A stretch of DNA of 64,000 nt from Methylobacterium sp. B4. Its GTDB lineage: Bacteria > Pseudomonadota > Alphaproteobacteria > Rhizobiales > Beijerinckiaceae. Under the pieces are notes generated by a model that saw only the letters and a program-made list of their open reading frames with translations, ran no database searches and was not told the origin of the DNA. Position 1 is the first letter of the stretch; the number at the start of each line of letters is the position of its first letter. Shown in pieces: positions 25,541 through 35,334 of this stretch. The stretch is taken from positions 29,799-93,798 of the forward strand of contig NZ_QJJJ01000016.1 in assembly GCF_003201865.1 (NCBI RefSeq), written 5' to 3'. The translations under genes and the position numbers were made by a program.

Positions 25541-27563
25541 CGAGGAGGGACAGGCGCCGGAAGAGGCGCCCGTGTCGCGTGATAACGCGCGAGGCCGTCG
25601 CGAGGTCGCTCACCGCCCGCGCCAGCCCCAGGCGGCCGTCGCGGTCCTGCGCGGTGGCCGCTGCGATGAGATCCTGCGCGGCCCGGTCGAGGTCGCGGGG
25701 GCGGGCGGCGGCCAGCGCTTCGCGCGCGCGGGCGAGCGGCGGGACGAGCGCCTCCCGCCCCCGCAAGTGTCGCAACTGCGCATGCGCCCGGGCGGCGGCG
25801 GCTTCCAGCCGCGCCACGGCGAAGGCATGGTGCAGGCTCGCTCGGCGCACGGCACCGCTGCCCGAGTTCCAGGCGGAGAACTGGAAGAGGCGGTCGGCGT
25901 TCAGGCTGGTGCGCGTGGCCGCATCGCCCCCCTCCCCGGCCAGGGCCTCGGCCAGATCGCGGCGCGCCTCCTCCAGCGCGAAGGCGCGGTGCTGCGAGGC
26001 GGAGATCGGCAGGACGAGCCGAACGGTCAGGAACAGGATCACCGCCGCGACCACCACGAGCAGCGCGTTCAGGAGGAAGGTCTGCGGATCGTAGGATTGC
26101 GGATTCTCCGGCGCCATCAGCACGGGATAGAAGACGATGGTGATGAAGCCGATGGTGAAGGTCGGCGGGTTCAGCGACAGGAGGCAGCCGAGGATCACGA
26201 CCGGCGCCATGGCGATGGCGAGCAGGGGAAAGCCCTGGTTTCCGTCGAGCATCACGAACAGCGTGATTCCGGCGCAGAGCGCGGCGAACGGCATCCCGAT
26301 CAGCACCCCTTGCGCGAACTTGCGCGGATCGGGGGTGACCGAGGAGAGCGAGCAGGTCGCCGCGACCTGCACAAGGGCGAAGGAGGATTGCGGCAGCCCG
26401 GCCAGCACGAGAAAGCCGGCGGTCAAGCCGAAGGCGATCACGACGCGCAAGGCCGCGCGCAAGGCGACCTGGAAATCGCGGTGGGTCGGGAGCGCGACGT
26501 CGCGTAGCGGCCGGTGGCCGTCGGCGAGGGCGCGCAGACCGTCCTCGGCGAAGGCCGCGGCCTCGCCGAGGTCCAGGGCGCGCTGGAGCGCCACGATTTC
26601 GTCCAGCGAGCGGCCGGGCCTCCGCATGCCCTTGTCCACGATGTCCCGGAGCCGGTCGCCGATGCCGGCGAGCGCGTCGGGCCGCGCGTCCTGCCCGTCC
26701 GAGACCGATCGCAGCGCCAGGGCCCGCGCCTCCCGCACCAGCGGTCCGGGTTCGGGGAGGCGATCCATGGCGGCGGCCAGGGCGCGGCTTGCCGCCGCCA
26801 GCACGTAGAGCGCGGCGATGGCGCTGCGGGCCCCGGCCGCCCGGTGCCGGCCGTCGTCGAGTTCGGCGGCGATGGCGCCGGCATCCGCGCGCATGGGGGC
26901 GATGCGCCGGATCAGGTCCGCCGCGCGCTCGGGGCCGGGATCACCCTGCGTCAGGCTCTGGCGGGCGAAGGCCCGGGCCGCTTCATGCGCCTCGGCGAGG
27001 CGTGGAAGCAGGGTTCGCCAGGTGCTCGGCGAGGCGAGCGCGTCGTTGATGAAGGTGATCGCGACGATGCCCACGGTGATCGCGGCGATGCGGCCGATGG
27101 CGGCGTCGAAGGCGGTCTGCGGCGCATCGATATGGGCCACCGCGATGATCGCGACGGTGTAGCCGGCGAGCATCGCCCCGTAGGTGCGGGTGTCCTGCAG
27201 GAATTGCGCGACGAAGACGCAGAGCCCGAGCCAGACCGCGAAACCGACGAGCAGCAGCACCCGATCCTGCCCGAACAAGGCGATCAGGGCGATGGCGACG
27301 ACACCGCCGACCACCGTACCGAGGAAGCGGTATCCGGCCTTCGAGAGGGCCTGCCCGCGCTTGGGTTGCGCCAGGATGGCGACGCAGACCGCCGCCGAGG
27401 AGGCGCTGTCGAGCTGGAGCCAGAAGGCGGTGTAGAGCGCCAGCATCATGGCGAGCCAGATCCGCAGGGCGAAGGCCCAGGCGGAGGGCTCGGGAACCCG
27501 GCGGTCGATCGCGTCGAGCAGGCGGTCACCGAGGGACACGGCGCCCCCCGCCGCCCGGCTCAC
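25533..27563 (-). CDS. FUSC family inner-membrane efflux protein (AaeB-like)
   Basis: The 676-residue protein has two membrane blocks (about residues 25-175 and 365-510) each followed by a soluble helical region, the FUSC layout of aromatic-acid exporters such as AaeB. ILAQPKRGQALSKAGYRFLGTVVGG is a family hallmark. With the adaptor and DUF1656 genes it should form a pump for aromatic acids or related toxic organic anions; the substrate is not readable from sequence. The GTG start overlaps the DUF4345 stop in GTGA at 27560-27563. Confidence 0.9.
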   Translation of the reverse strand: MSRAAGGAVSLGDRLLDAIDRRVPEPSAWAFALRIWLAMMLALYTAFWLQLDSASSAAVCVAILAQPKRGQALSKAGYRFLGTVVGGVVAIALIALFGQDRVLLLVGFAVWLGLCVFVAQFLQDTRTYGAMLAGYTVAIIAVAHIDAPQTAFDAAIGRIAAITVGIVAITFINDALASPSTWRTLLPRLAEAHEAARAFARQSLTQGDPGPERAADLIRRIAPMRADAGAIAAELDDGRHRAAGARSAIAALYVLAAASRALAAAMDRLPEPGPLVREARALALRSVSDGQDARPDALAGIGDRLRDIVDKGMRRPGRSLDEIVALQRALDLGEAAAFAEDGLRALADGHRPLRDVALPTHRDFQVALRAALRVVIAFGLTAGFLVLAGLPQSSFALVQVAATCSLSSVTPDPRKFAQGVLIGMPFAALCAGITLFVMLDGNQGFPLLAIAMAPVVILGCLLSLNPPTFTIGFITIVFYPVLMAPENPQSYDPQTFLLNALLVVVAAVILFLTVRLVLPISASQHRAFALEEARRDLAEALAGEGGDAATRTSLNADRLFQFSAWNSGSGAVRRASLHHAFAVARLEAAAARAHAQLRHLRGREALVPPLARAREALAAARPRDLDRAAQDLIAAATAQDRDGRLGLARAVSDLATASRVITRHGRLFRRLSLLDA

Positions 27564-27994
27564 CGCGCGGTTCCCGCCGTGCGGGCCGCATCGAGCGCCG
27601 CGTCGCGCGCGAGCCCCGCGACCCGCGTCTGCCAGAGGCAGAGCAGCGGCGCGAGGCCGAGCTCCACCGCCAGCGCGGCCAGCATCGTCACGGAGGGCAC
27701 GCCGGTGAGGTAGAGGCCGAGCAACCGGGCGAGGCCGCCGAGCACCACCACGAGGATGAGGAACCGGAACAGGGTGGTCTTGCCCTCGATCCCCGGAACG
27801 CAGGTGAAGAACAGGATGCCGATGCCCGTGAGCAGGCCGGAGAGATAGCGGAAGTGGCTGTCGGCCGAGACGTTGAGCGGCGTGCCGCCGCCCATCCCGC
27901 CGATGCCGAACAGAACTCCGTAGAGGCCCGCCAGCACGGGGATGACGGCGGCGAGCGCCACCGCGCGCTGCAGGAAGCGGCGTTCACGCTCCAT
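27560..27994 (-). CDS. DUF4345 small membrane protein, first gene of the efflux operon
   Basis: The 144-residue protein has four hydrophobic segments and the DUF4345 pattern (DSHFRYLSGLLTGIGILFF, a GIE pair, and LGGLARLLGL). Its function is unknown. The start at 27994 has GGAG ten bases upstream; an upstream GTG-type start would add an unlikely proline-rich leader. It is locked into the FUSC operon by a GTGA overlap, so it may assist that pump. Confidence 0.8.
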   Translation of the reverse strand: MERERRFLQRAVALAAVIPVLAGLYGVLFGIGGMGGGTPLNVSADSHFRYLSGLLTGIGILFFTCVPGIEGKTTLFRFLILVVVLGGLARLLGLYLTGVPSVTMLAALAVELGLAPLLCLWQTRVAGLARDAALDAARTAGTAR

Positions 27995-28102
27995 CGAGAT
28001 CGGGCTCCGGGCACGGACAGGTCCGCCGGGCAACACCGCGGCGGCCGATCGGTTCACGCGGGTCGGGCCACGCGCCGGCGCAGGGGTCGGGCCGCGAGCG
28101 CG

Positions 28103-28375
28103 TCAGGCCTTCTGCTCCTTCAGGCGCTTGACGCACTTGCTGTAATATTGCGGCCATTTGGGCCCCTGCGCGGCCTTCTCGGTCGCCGAGAGCGCGCGCC
28201 ACTCCGAGCCGCACTTCTTCTGCCGCTCCCGGGCGGCCGACTGGGCCATGCTCGGCTCCTTGACCGTCTCTTTGGACGTCTCCTTGGCGGCCGCTCCGGC
28301 CTCCCTGGCCGTGGCGGCCTGCGCGAGAAGGAGCGGCGCGGCCAGCATGGCCGCGGCGAGGAGACGAGCGAACAT
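28103..28375 (-). CDS. Small secreted Lys/Ala-rich protein
   Basis: The 90-residue product has a signal peptide (MFARLLAAAMLAAPLLLAQA) and a short cysteine-pair domain (KKCGSEWRALSA ... WPQYYSKCVKRLK). This C-x-W ... C pattern recurs in small exported proteins of Rhizobiales, sometimes called PsiF-like. No function is known. The start at 28375 was chosen over 28435 because it gives the signal peptide directly. Confidence 0.72.
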   Translation of the reverse strand: MFARLLAAAMLAAPLLLAQAATAREAGAAAKETSKETVKEPSMAQSAARERQKKCGSEWRALSATEKAAQGPKWPQYYSKCVKRLKEQKA

Positions 28376-28571
28376 CGGGCAACTCCGCTGGATGGATTCG
28401 GCGCACCGGCCGTCCACGCGGCAACACAGCCGCATCGGCGCTCAAAGAGCAAGCGTCCGGCACAACTTGCGCACGATCGTCGCGCTTGACCCTGCGCTTG
28501 AGCCCCCGGGGCGATCCGCGCTACGTCGTCGGTGAGGATGGGCGCGGGCCCGCTTTTTCCGGGATGCCAGC

Positions 28572-29207
28572 ATGGCGACCACGACGGCGCAGCCGATCGA
28601 CCTCTACACCTGGAGCACCCCGAACGGGTGGAAGATCCCGATCATGCTCGAGGAATGCGGGCTGCCCTACCGCGTGGTGCCGGTGAATATCGGCAAGGGC
28701 GAGCAGATGGCGCCCGACTTCCTCGCTATCTCGCCCAACAACAAGATCCCGGCCATCGTCGATCCGCAGGGGCCGGGCGGCGCGCCGATCTCGGTGTTCG
28801 AGTCGGGTGCGATCCTGCAATATCTCGGCCGCAAGACCGGCTGCCTCTACCCGGCCGACGAGCGGGCACGGACCGCGGTCGATCAATGGCTGTTCTGGCA
28901 GGTCGGCGGCCTCGGGCCGATGCTGGGCCAAGCCCACCATTTCCGGATCTACGCGCAGGAGAAGATCCCCTACGCCATCGACCGCTTCACGGAAGAAGCC
29001 AAGCGCCTCTACGGCGTGCTCGACCGGCGGCTGGCCGACCACGAATATCTGGCCGACGACTATTCCATCGCCGACATCGCCACGCTGACCTGGGCCAAGT
29101 TCCACGAGAAACAGGGCATCGCGCTCGCCGACCTGCCCCACGTCCGCCGCTGGCTCGATACCCTCCTGGCGCGGCCGGCGGTGCAGCGCGGGCTCGGCGC
29201 GATCTGA
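28572..29207 (+). CDS. Glutathione S-transferase, Nu-class type
   Basis: The 211-residue protein has the thioredoxin-like N-terminal domain with LYTWSTPNGWKI, where the Thr/Asn pair replaces the usual catalytic Ser/Cys, as in Nu-class enzymes such as YfcG and YghU. NNKIPAIVDP with a cis-proline and ESGAILQYL bind glutathione; the C-terminal helical domain holds YSIADIATLTWAKFH. These enzymes act as disulfide-bond reductases with glutathione. It stands alone on the plus strand. Confidence 0.93.
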   Translation: MATTTAQPIDLYTWSTPNGWKIPIMLEECGLPYRVVPVNIGKGEQMAPDFLAISPNNKIPAIVDPQGPGGAPISVFESGAILQYLGRKTGCLYPADERARTAVDQWLFWQVGGLGPMLGQAHHFRIYAQEKIPYAIDRFTEEAKRLYGVLDRRLADHEYLADDYSIADIATLTWAKFHEKQGIALADLPHVRRWLDTLLARPAVQRGLGAI

Positions 29208-29437
29208 GCGGCGGACCGGCGCATCCGCCTCGGGGCGTCGCGCCGATCCGCCGCCTTGCCCTGCCGCTGGGGGGATCGAGGCGAGGACGGGCGCCACTTT
29301 CGCCGACGATTGATGCTGCTTTGTGTCCGGCCCCGTTCACGTCGAATCCGGCCGATGCCCCCGCGCCTTGATACGATCGTGTCCGGCTCGGGTTGTCCGG
29401 GAGCGACCGCCCGATGGCGGCCGGCAGGAGACATACG

Positions 29438-29938
29438 ATGCGCCGGCCCACGAGACATGCCTTTGTCCTTCTCGCGTTCGCGGGCGGGCTCATGCCTCGC
29501 GCCGCGCAGGCGGAGCCCGAGAAGGTCGCGGTCTTCGATTTCCAGTTCGCCCGGGGTGGGCCGACCGAACCCAGCGAGGCGGAGCACGAGCGGCTGAAGC
29601 GCACCAGCGACACGTTCCGCGCGCTGCTGGCCGAGAGCGGACGCTATACCGTGGTGCCGACCGATTCCCTGCGGGATGAGGTGGCGAAGGGCTCGGATCT
29701 GCGGGCCTGCAACGGCTGCGCCGAGGATTTCGCCCGGCGCCTCGGCGCACAGGCTGCCGTCACCGGGGAGGTGCAGAAGGTCTCGAACCTCATCCTCAAC
29801 ATCAACGTCTACCTGAAGCCGCTGAGGAGCGACGCACCCGAGCAGGCCTACAGCGTCGATCTGCGCGGCAACACGGACGAGTCCTTCGACCGCGGCATCC
29901 GCTACCTCGTCAAGAACCGGCTCCTGGAAGGGCGCTGA
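29438..29938 (+). CDS. Secreted DUF2380/DUF3280 family protein
   Basis: The 166-residue product has a signal peptide ending AAQA and the family layout KVAVFDFQF, LLAESGRYTVVP, a CNGC pair (RACNGCAEDFARRLGAQ) and VSNLILNINVYL. The function is unknown; the fold resembles the beta-alpha domain of TolB-N or curli-type components. The start at 29438 was chosen for the signal peptide; an in-frame upstream start at 29393 is less likely. It often occurs next to regulators of methylotrophy or quinoproteins, but no such gene is near. Confidence 0.75.
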   Translation: MRRPTRHAFVLLAFAGGLMPRAAQAEPEKVAVFDFQFARGGPTEPSEAEHERLKRTSDTFRALLAESGRYTVVPTDSLRDEVAKGSDLRACNGCAEDFARRLGAQAAVTGEVQKVSNLILNINVYLKPLRSDAPEQAYSVDLRGNTDESFDRGIRYLVKNRLLEGR

Positions 29939-30449
29939 CGGCGCGGCCCGCCCCATCAGCCGTAGAACATTCTTCCCTGCCCTTGCGTAACATCTTGCCG
30001 GCGAACGGTTTTGTCGCGCAAGAATTCGCTCGGGCCAAAATCAGTAGGCTTGGCGGCATTTTCCCGCTTGACGGGCCGCGAACACAGTCGCAGTCTACCG
30101 GGGTGCTTCGCGATCGCAAGCACATCTGCCAAGAAACGGCGTTGTTTTCGCGCGGTTTGTTGGCGAAAGCTGGAGGAGACAGGAATGACTCCACCGCAGC
30201 GCGAAGCCGCAACGATAGGCTGAGAACCCGTTCGGTCTCGGACTTAGCGGCCCGCCACGAACACACGGCGGAAGCGGATCCTTAGGGGCGCAGAAGCGGC
30301 CGACACGGCGCGACTTCGAACACGCATCAGCCCCACCTGCGGATCGCTTCCGCCGCCGTTCTTTTCTCCTCGAAGACCGTCTCGCCGTGCAAGCCGGACC
30401 CGGCTCGCGCGGTCTTTTGCGTGGCCGGACGGCCGTTGGCGTTGTGCGC
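29939..30449. other. Intergenic region between the DUF2380 gene and tolB
   Basis: These 511 bases have lower GC than the surroundings. The 3' end of the tol operon (minus strand) points into this region, but no pal or cpoB gene is found. It holds one very short ORF with a strong ribosome binding site (30185-30223) and no recognisable terminator hairpin. Confidence 0.55.
30185..30223 (+). CDS. Possible 12-residue peptide ORF with strong ribosome binding site
   Basis: ATG at 30185 is preceded by GGAGGAGACAGGA and opens a 12-codon frame (MTPPQREAATIG) ending in TGA at 30223. The Shine-Dalgarno sequence is among the best in the window, but the ORF is very short and could be chance. An upstream TTG in frame at 30011 would give 70 residues and looks unlikely. 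Confidence 0.3.
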   Translation: MTPPQREAATIG

Positions 30450-31790
30450 TCAGCGCCCCGCCAGAAGCGGCGACCAAGTCGGGTCCGAGGCGAAGGAGGG
30501 CGTCGGCACCGGCTGCTCGACCTTGCCGGTGATGTCGACCATGTAGAGCTTGCCGCCCCCCTGCCCGCCCGGATCGCGGAAGAACATCACGTATTGGCCG
30601 TTGGGGGAGAAGGTCGGGCTCTCGTTGTGGAAGCCTTCCGTCAGCACCCGCTCGCCCGAGCCGTCGGGCTTCATCACGCAGATGGCGAAGCCTCCCTTGC
30701 GCTGGCGGGTGAAGGCGATCAGGTCGCCCCGGGGCGACCAGGCGGGCTGCGAGGCCGCGCCCTCACCGAAGGAGATGCGGCGGGGATTCGAGCCGTCGGC
30801 GCCCATCACGTAGATCTGCTGCGAGCCGCCGCGGTCGGATTCGAACACGATCTGGCTGCCGTCCGGCGCGTAGGACGGCGAGGTGTCGATCGCGAGCCCT
30901 TGCGTGATCGGCGTCTGCGCCTTGGAAGCGAGATCGACCGTCACGATGTCGGCGTTGCCGCCCTGCTGCACGCTCATCACGAGGCGGCGCCCGTCCGGCG
31001 AGAAGCGCGGGCTCGCGCTCATGGAGGCGAAGTTGCCGACCGTCTGGCGCTTGCCGGTCTCGAGGTCGATCATCTGCACCTTCGGCTGCTGGCCGGTCGC
31101 CTGGGTCATGAAGGCGATCTCCTGGCCCGCCGCCGAGTAGCGCGGCGCCACCACCGAAACGTCGGCGCCGCCGGTCAGCGCGCGCACGTTGGCGCCGTCC
31201 TGATCCATCACCATCAGGCGCTTGCGGCGGTTCTCCTTCGGGCCGGACTCGTCGACATAGGCCACGCGGCTGTCGAACCAGGGGCCGAGGCCGGTGATCT
31301 TGGTGTAGACGGCGTCCGAGACGAGGTGGCCGGTCCGGCGCGCGTTGGCGACATCGGTGCCGTATTGCTGGCCGGTGATCTGCTGGCCCGAGGCCACGTC
31401 CCAGAGGCGGAAGGCGACGGTGAGCCGGCCCGAGGCGTCGCGCCCGACCCGGCCGGTGACGAGGGCCTGGACGCCCGCGCCCTTCCAGGCCTCGAAGTTC
31501 GGCGCGGCGTCGAAGCTCGGGTTCTCGGGGAAGCGCCCCTTGTCCAGCGGCGTGAAGTAGCCGGAGCGGCGCAGGTTGTTCGTGATCACGCTGGAGACGA
31601 GCGAGCCGAGGCTCGCGTCGCCCGCGAAATCCGCGATCGCGATCGGCATGGGCTGGAAGGCGCCGCTGCCGATGCGCAGCTGAAGCTGCGCTTGCGCCGG
31701 AGTGGCGGCGGGGAGCACCAGGGCGAGGACGCCGAGGGCGACCGAGAGCGCCGGCAGGAGCTTGCGCCGGGTGATGGCTGTTCCAGGCAT
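30450..31790 (-). CDS. tolB: Tol-Pal system periplasmic protein TolB
   Basis: The 446-residue periplasmic protein carries an N-terminal domain (LRIGSGAFQPMPIAIADF) and a C-terminal beta-propeller with repeated DGxx(I/L)xF blades (SYAPDGSQIVFESDRGG, SFGEGAASQPAWSPRGD). TolB docks on Pal and keeps the outer membrane joined to the wall during division. The signal peptide starts MPGTAITRRKLLPAL, so the ATG at 31790 was chosen. An in-frame GTG at 31871 overlaps the tolA stop (GTGA) and would add 27 residues; it may couple translation. Confidence 0.95.
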   Translation of the reverse strand: MPGTAITRRKLLPALSVALGVLALVLPAATPAQAQLQLRIGSGAFQPMPIAIADFAGDASLGSLVSSVITNNLRRSGYFTPLDKGRFPENPSFDAAPNFEAWKGAGVQALVTGRVGRDASGRLTVAFRLWDVASGQQITGQQYGTDVANARRTGHLVSDAVYTKITGLGPWFDSRVAYVDESGPKENRRKRLMVMDQDGANVRALTGGADVSVVAPRYSAAGQEIAFMTQATGQQPKVQMIDLETGKRQTVGNFASMSASPRFSPDGRRLVMSVQQGGNADIVTVDLASKAQTPITQGLAIDTSPSYAPDGSQIVFESDRGGSQQIYVMGADGSNPRRISFGEGAASQPAWSPRGDLIAFTRQRKGGFAICVMKPDGSGERVLTEGFHNESPTFSPNGQYVMFFRDPGGQGGGKLYMVDITGKVEQPVPTPSFASDPTWSPLLAGR

Positions 31791-31867
31791 GGAGAAGTCC
31801 GGGATCGTCGGGAAGGGATGCTGGGAGGAGCCGATCGCGCGAGGCGGTCGGCGGGGCCGGTCGAGGC

Positions 31868-33256
31868 TCACACGGGCGAGAACTCGAACTCGGCGTTGAT
31901 GGCCTTCCAGTCGTTGTAATAGGGCGCGTACTGGGCCGGGATCTTGTAGGGCGCACAGCGCCGCACCGCCCGCAGCGCGGCCTGGGCGATCGATTGGTCG
32001 ACCGCGTTCGAGCCCGACCGCATCACCCGCGGCTCGCTGGTGAGGGAGCCGTCCGCGTTCAGGCGGATGTCGAGCATCGGCAGCACCACGCCCTGCGTCG
32101 CTCCGGGCGGAGCCGAGTAGCAGCGCTCGATCTGCTGCTGGAGCATGCCGACGAGCGCATCCCGCAGGGAGGGCGAGAGGCGCTGGGCATTGCCCGTCGC
32201 CGTCCCGAGCGAGGCCGTGCGCTGCACCTCGCGGCCGGTGGCGCCGGTCGATTGCGACGGCGAGCGGGCGAGGGTCTCGCGGATGTCGCCGGGGCTGAAC
32301 TTGTTGGCGAGCTCCGCCTGCTGGCGCGCCTTGGCCTCGGCATCCGCCTTGGCCCGCGCATCGGCCATCGCCTTCGCCTTGGCTTTCGCAGCGGCCTCCG
32401 CCTTGGCCCGCGCGTCGGCTTCCGCCTTCGCCTTGGCTTCGGCCACCTGCTTGCGGTGCTCGGCCTCGGCCTTGGCCTTGGCTTCCGCCTCGGCCTTCGC
32501 CTCCGCGGCCTTGGCGGCTTCCGCCTTGGCGTGCGCTTCGGCCTCGGCTTTCGCCTTGGCGTCGGCCTTGGCCTTCGCATCGGCGCGCGCCTTGGCCGCG
32601 GCGTCCGCCTTCGCCTTGGCGTCGGCTTCGGCCTGCTCGCGCTCGATCAGCTTCTGCAACTCCTCGCGTTTCTCGGCCTCGGCCTTCTGCGCGGCCGCCT
32701 TCGCCTCGGCGGCTTTGGCGGCCTCGGCCTTCGCAGCTTCGGCCTTGGCGGCGGCGTCCGCCTTCGCCTTGGATTCGGCTTTGGCCTTCGCTTCGGCGGC
32801 CTTGGCGGCTTCCGCCTTGGCTGCTTCGGCCTTCGCGGCCTCCGCCTTGGCGGCAGCGGCCTCCGCCTCCTCCTTCACGGGGTCGGCCTCGTTCGTGCGT
32901 AGGGGCATGGCGTCGACGGCCGCGATCTTGGTGTCGGCGATGCGGGTGGGGGCAGCCGGCGCGTCGGTCTTGGCGTTCTCGGGCTCGCGCTGCTCCTGCT
33001 TCTCCGCCACGCGGTCGGCGCGGTTGGGCGTCTTCTCCGGCCGCTCCGCATTACGCTCGCCGCGGGTCAGCTCCGAGAATTGCTGCTCGGTCAGCACCTC
33101 GACCGGCACGCCCTCCTGCGCGTCCGGCAGGGCCGGCGCGGCCACGGCGAACAGGGCCAGACCCAGCACGGCGGCATGCGCCCCGGCGGAGATCCAGACG
33201 CCCGGTTCGCGGTTCTTGAAAGGCTCTGTGAGAGCGTTGGGCCAGCGCAAAGCCAC
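31868..33256 (-). CDS. tolA: TolA-like energy-transducing protein
   Basis: The 462-residue protein has one membrane segment (about 22-42), a long Ala/Lys/Glu-rich helix (about 125-335, blocks such as KAEAAKAEAAKA), and a C-terminal TonB/TolA-like domain (about 365-462, LQQQIERCYSAPPG, LDIRLNADGSL). TolA links the TolQR proton motor to TolB/Pal. The helix is nearly pure Ala/Lys/Glu/Asp, which also produces a long shadow ORF on the other strand. It begins 14 bases behind tolR. Confidence 0.94.
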   Translation of the reverse strand: MALRWPNALTEPFKNREPGVWISAGAHAAVLGLALFAVAAPALPDAQEGVPVEVLTEQQFSELTRGERNAERPEKTPNRADRVAEKQEQREPENAKTDAPAAPTRIADTKIAAVDAMPLRTNEADPVKEEAEAAAAKAEAAKAEAAKAEAAKAAEAKAKAESKAKADAAAKAEAAKAEAAKAAEAKAAAQKAEAEKREELQKLIEREQAEADAKAKADAAAKARADAKAKADAKAKAEAEAHAKAEAAKAAEAKAEAEAKAKAEAEHRKQVAEAKAKAEADARAKAEAAAKAKAKAMADARAKADAEAKARQQAELANKFSPGDIRETLARSPSQSTGATGREVQRTASLGTATGNAQRLSPSLRDALVGMLQQQIERCYSAPPGATQGVVLPMLDIRLNADGSLTSEPRVMRSGSNAVDQSIAQAALRAVRRCAPYKIPAQYAPYYNDWKAINAEFEFSPV

Positions 33257-33270
33257 GATGCCTCGCCCCG

Positions 33271-33720
33271 CTAGTTCGATTCCGGCTCGGTCACGAGGGC
33301 GACCTTCTTGAAGCCGCCGCCGGTCACGATCGCCATCACCTGAGCCACGCGCCCGTAATCGACGCGCTTGTCGCCGCGCACGAACACGCGCTCCTCGGTC
33401 CCGGTCTTGGCCGTCTGCATGAGCTGGGGCACGATGTCGTCGTCCTTCAGCTCGACCTCGCCGAGGTAGACCTCACCGGTGCGGCGGATCGAGAGCGTGA
33501 TCGGCTTCACGTCGGAGTTGAGCGGGCTCGCCTTCGACTGGGGCAGGTCGAGGGGCACACCCACCGTCATCATCGGTGCGGCGACCATGAAGACGATCAG
33601 CAACACCAGCACGACGTCGATGAACGGCGTCATGTTGATCTCGTTGATGGCGCCCTGCCCGCGCCGTCCGCGGCGGCGGCGCTTGCCGCCGCCCTGCGCC
33701 GCGCCGTGCGTCATGCCCAT
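33271..33720 (-). CDS. tolR: Tol-Pal system protein TolR
   Basis: The 149-residue ExbD/TolR protein has one membrane segment with the proton-pathway aspartate D35 in NMTPFIDVVLVLLIVFM, and a periplasmic domain. With TolQ it forms the proton-driven motor. A basic Gly/Arg-rich N-terminus precedes the membrane. The ATG at 33714 is an alternative start. It lies between tolQ and tolA in the same direction. Confidence 0.96.
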   Translation of the reverse strand: MGMTHGAAQGGGKRRRRGRRGQGAINEINMTPFIDVVLVLLIVFMVAAPMMTVGVPLDLPQSKASPLNSDVKPITLSIRRTGEVYLGEVELKDDDIVPQLMQTAKTGTEERVFVRGDKRVDYGRVAQVMAIVTGGGFKKVALVTEPESN

Positions 33721-33765
33721 CGAATTCTGCCCATGAGCTTGGCTCCCGCTTGTGCGAACGGCCGA

Positions 33766-34482
<717 letters not shown>

Positions 34483-34774
34483 CGAACGATCCTCGCGTCG
34501 TCAGGGCCGCGCTGGAGCGCACCGGACTGCCGACTGATCCTTTGAGCGATGTGGATTGAGATCACTCGGGAATCTGTCGAAAGTAAGGGTCGGGACCGGC
34601 TCCGGCCCATGCTGCGGCGCGGGGCGAGACTTCCCGCAGGCGAGTCTAAGCCCGCTTCAGAGTTAAGAAACCGTTGCGAAACCTTGCCGTCGATCGTCGT
34701 GGGTCGGCGGACGAATTGAGAAGGACCGCTCGGAGAAAGCCGGCTGCCGATGATAGCAATGCAAATATCCGCTG

Positions 34775-35206
34775 TCAGACGGAGCCGTGCCCGTGCGGCG
34801 TCAGCGCGCGGCGCAGGCTGTCCGGCAGGCGGATCGCGCGCCCGTTCCGGACGCAGGCGACGACCACGTCGGCGCGCACCAAGACCTCCTCGCCCCGGCG
34901 CACCTCCTGGGCGAGATGCAGGGAGGCCCCGCGCAACTCGCTCGAGCGGGTGTGAACCTCGATCAGGTCGTCCATGCGTGCGGGCTTGAGGTAGTCGAGA
35001 TTCATCTTTCGCACGACGAAGACGAGCCCTGCCCCCTCCGCGTGCAACTCAGACTGGTCGCCTGCCAATCCGCGCAGCAACTCGGTGCGCCCACGCTCCA
35101 TGAAGCGCAGATAGCTGGCGTGATAGACGAAGCCCGAGAAATCGGTGTCCTCGTAATAGACACGCAGCGGGAGGCGGTGCGCGTCGGCGCCTGGGGTCGG
35201 ATCCAT
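34775..35206 (-). CDS. ybgC: Acyl-CoA thioesterase YbgC (Tol-Pal associated)
   Basis: The 143-residue hotdog-fold thioesterase has the signature VYYEDTDFSGFVYHASYLRFMERGR with catalytic D22 and H29. YbgC enzymes hydrolyse short acyl-CoAs or acyl carrier protein thioesters and are classically the first gene of the tol cluster. The ATG at 35206 was chosen; an in-frame TTG at 35278 is less likely. It lies upstream of tolQ on the same strand. Confidence 0.94.
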   Translation of the reverse strand: MDPTPGADAHRLPLRVYYEDTDFSGFVYHASYLRFMERGRTELLRGLAGDQSELHAEGAGLVFVVRKMNLDYLKPARMDDLIEVHTRSSELRGASLHLAQEVRRGEEVLVRADVVVACVRNGRAIRLPDSLRRALTPHGHGSV

Positions 35207-35284
35207 GGGTATCCGGGTCTCGAAGGAGGGCCGGTCTTTACCGGCTCCGACCCGCGGTGGCGAGAGTCGGTGTGCCAACGGCGA

Positions 35285-35309
35285 GGGCCGCCCCTTTCGA
35301 GGGCGGCCC
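35285..35309 (-). terminator. Hairpin behind the DUF4142 gene
   Basis: A perfect 9-bp GC-rich stem (35285-35293 with 35301-35309) with a 7-nt loop begins 25 bases after the DUF4142 stop on the minus strand. No T-run follows; it may separate this gene from ybgC. Confidence 0.5.
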
Positions 35310-35334
35310 TGCCGGCATGTGGAAGTCCGATGGC

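Noticed and set aside
31791..31871. TolB translation from the overlapping GTG at 31871
   Set aside because: Possible, but it would bury the signal peptide behind 27 polar residues; the ATG at 31790 begins a normal signal peptide.
32145..33311. 388-codon Ala/Ser-rich plus-strand ORF
   Set aside because: It mirrors the Ala/Lys repeat of tolA and starts inside it.
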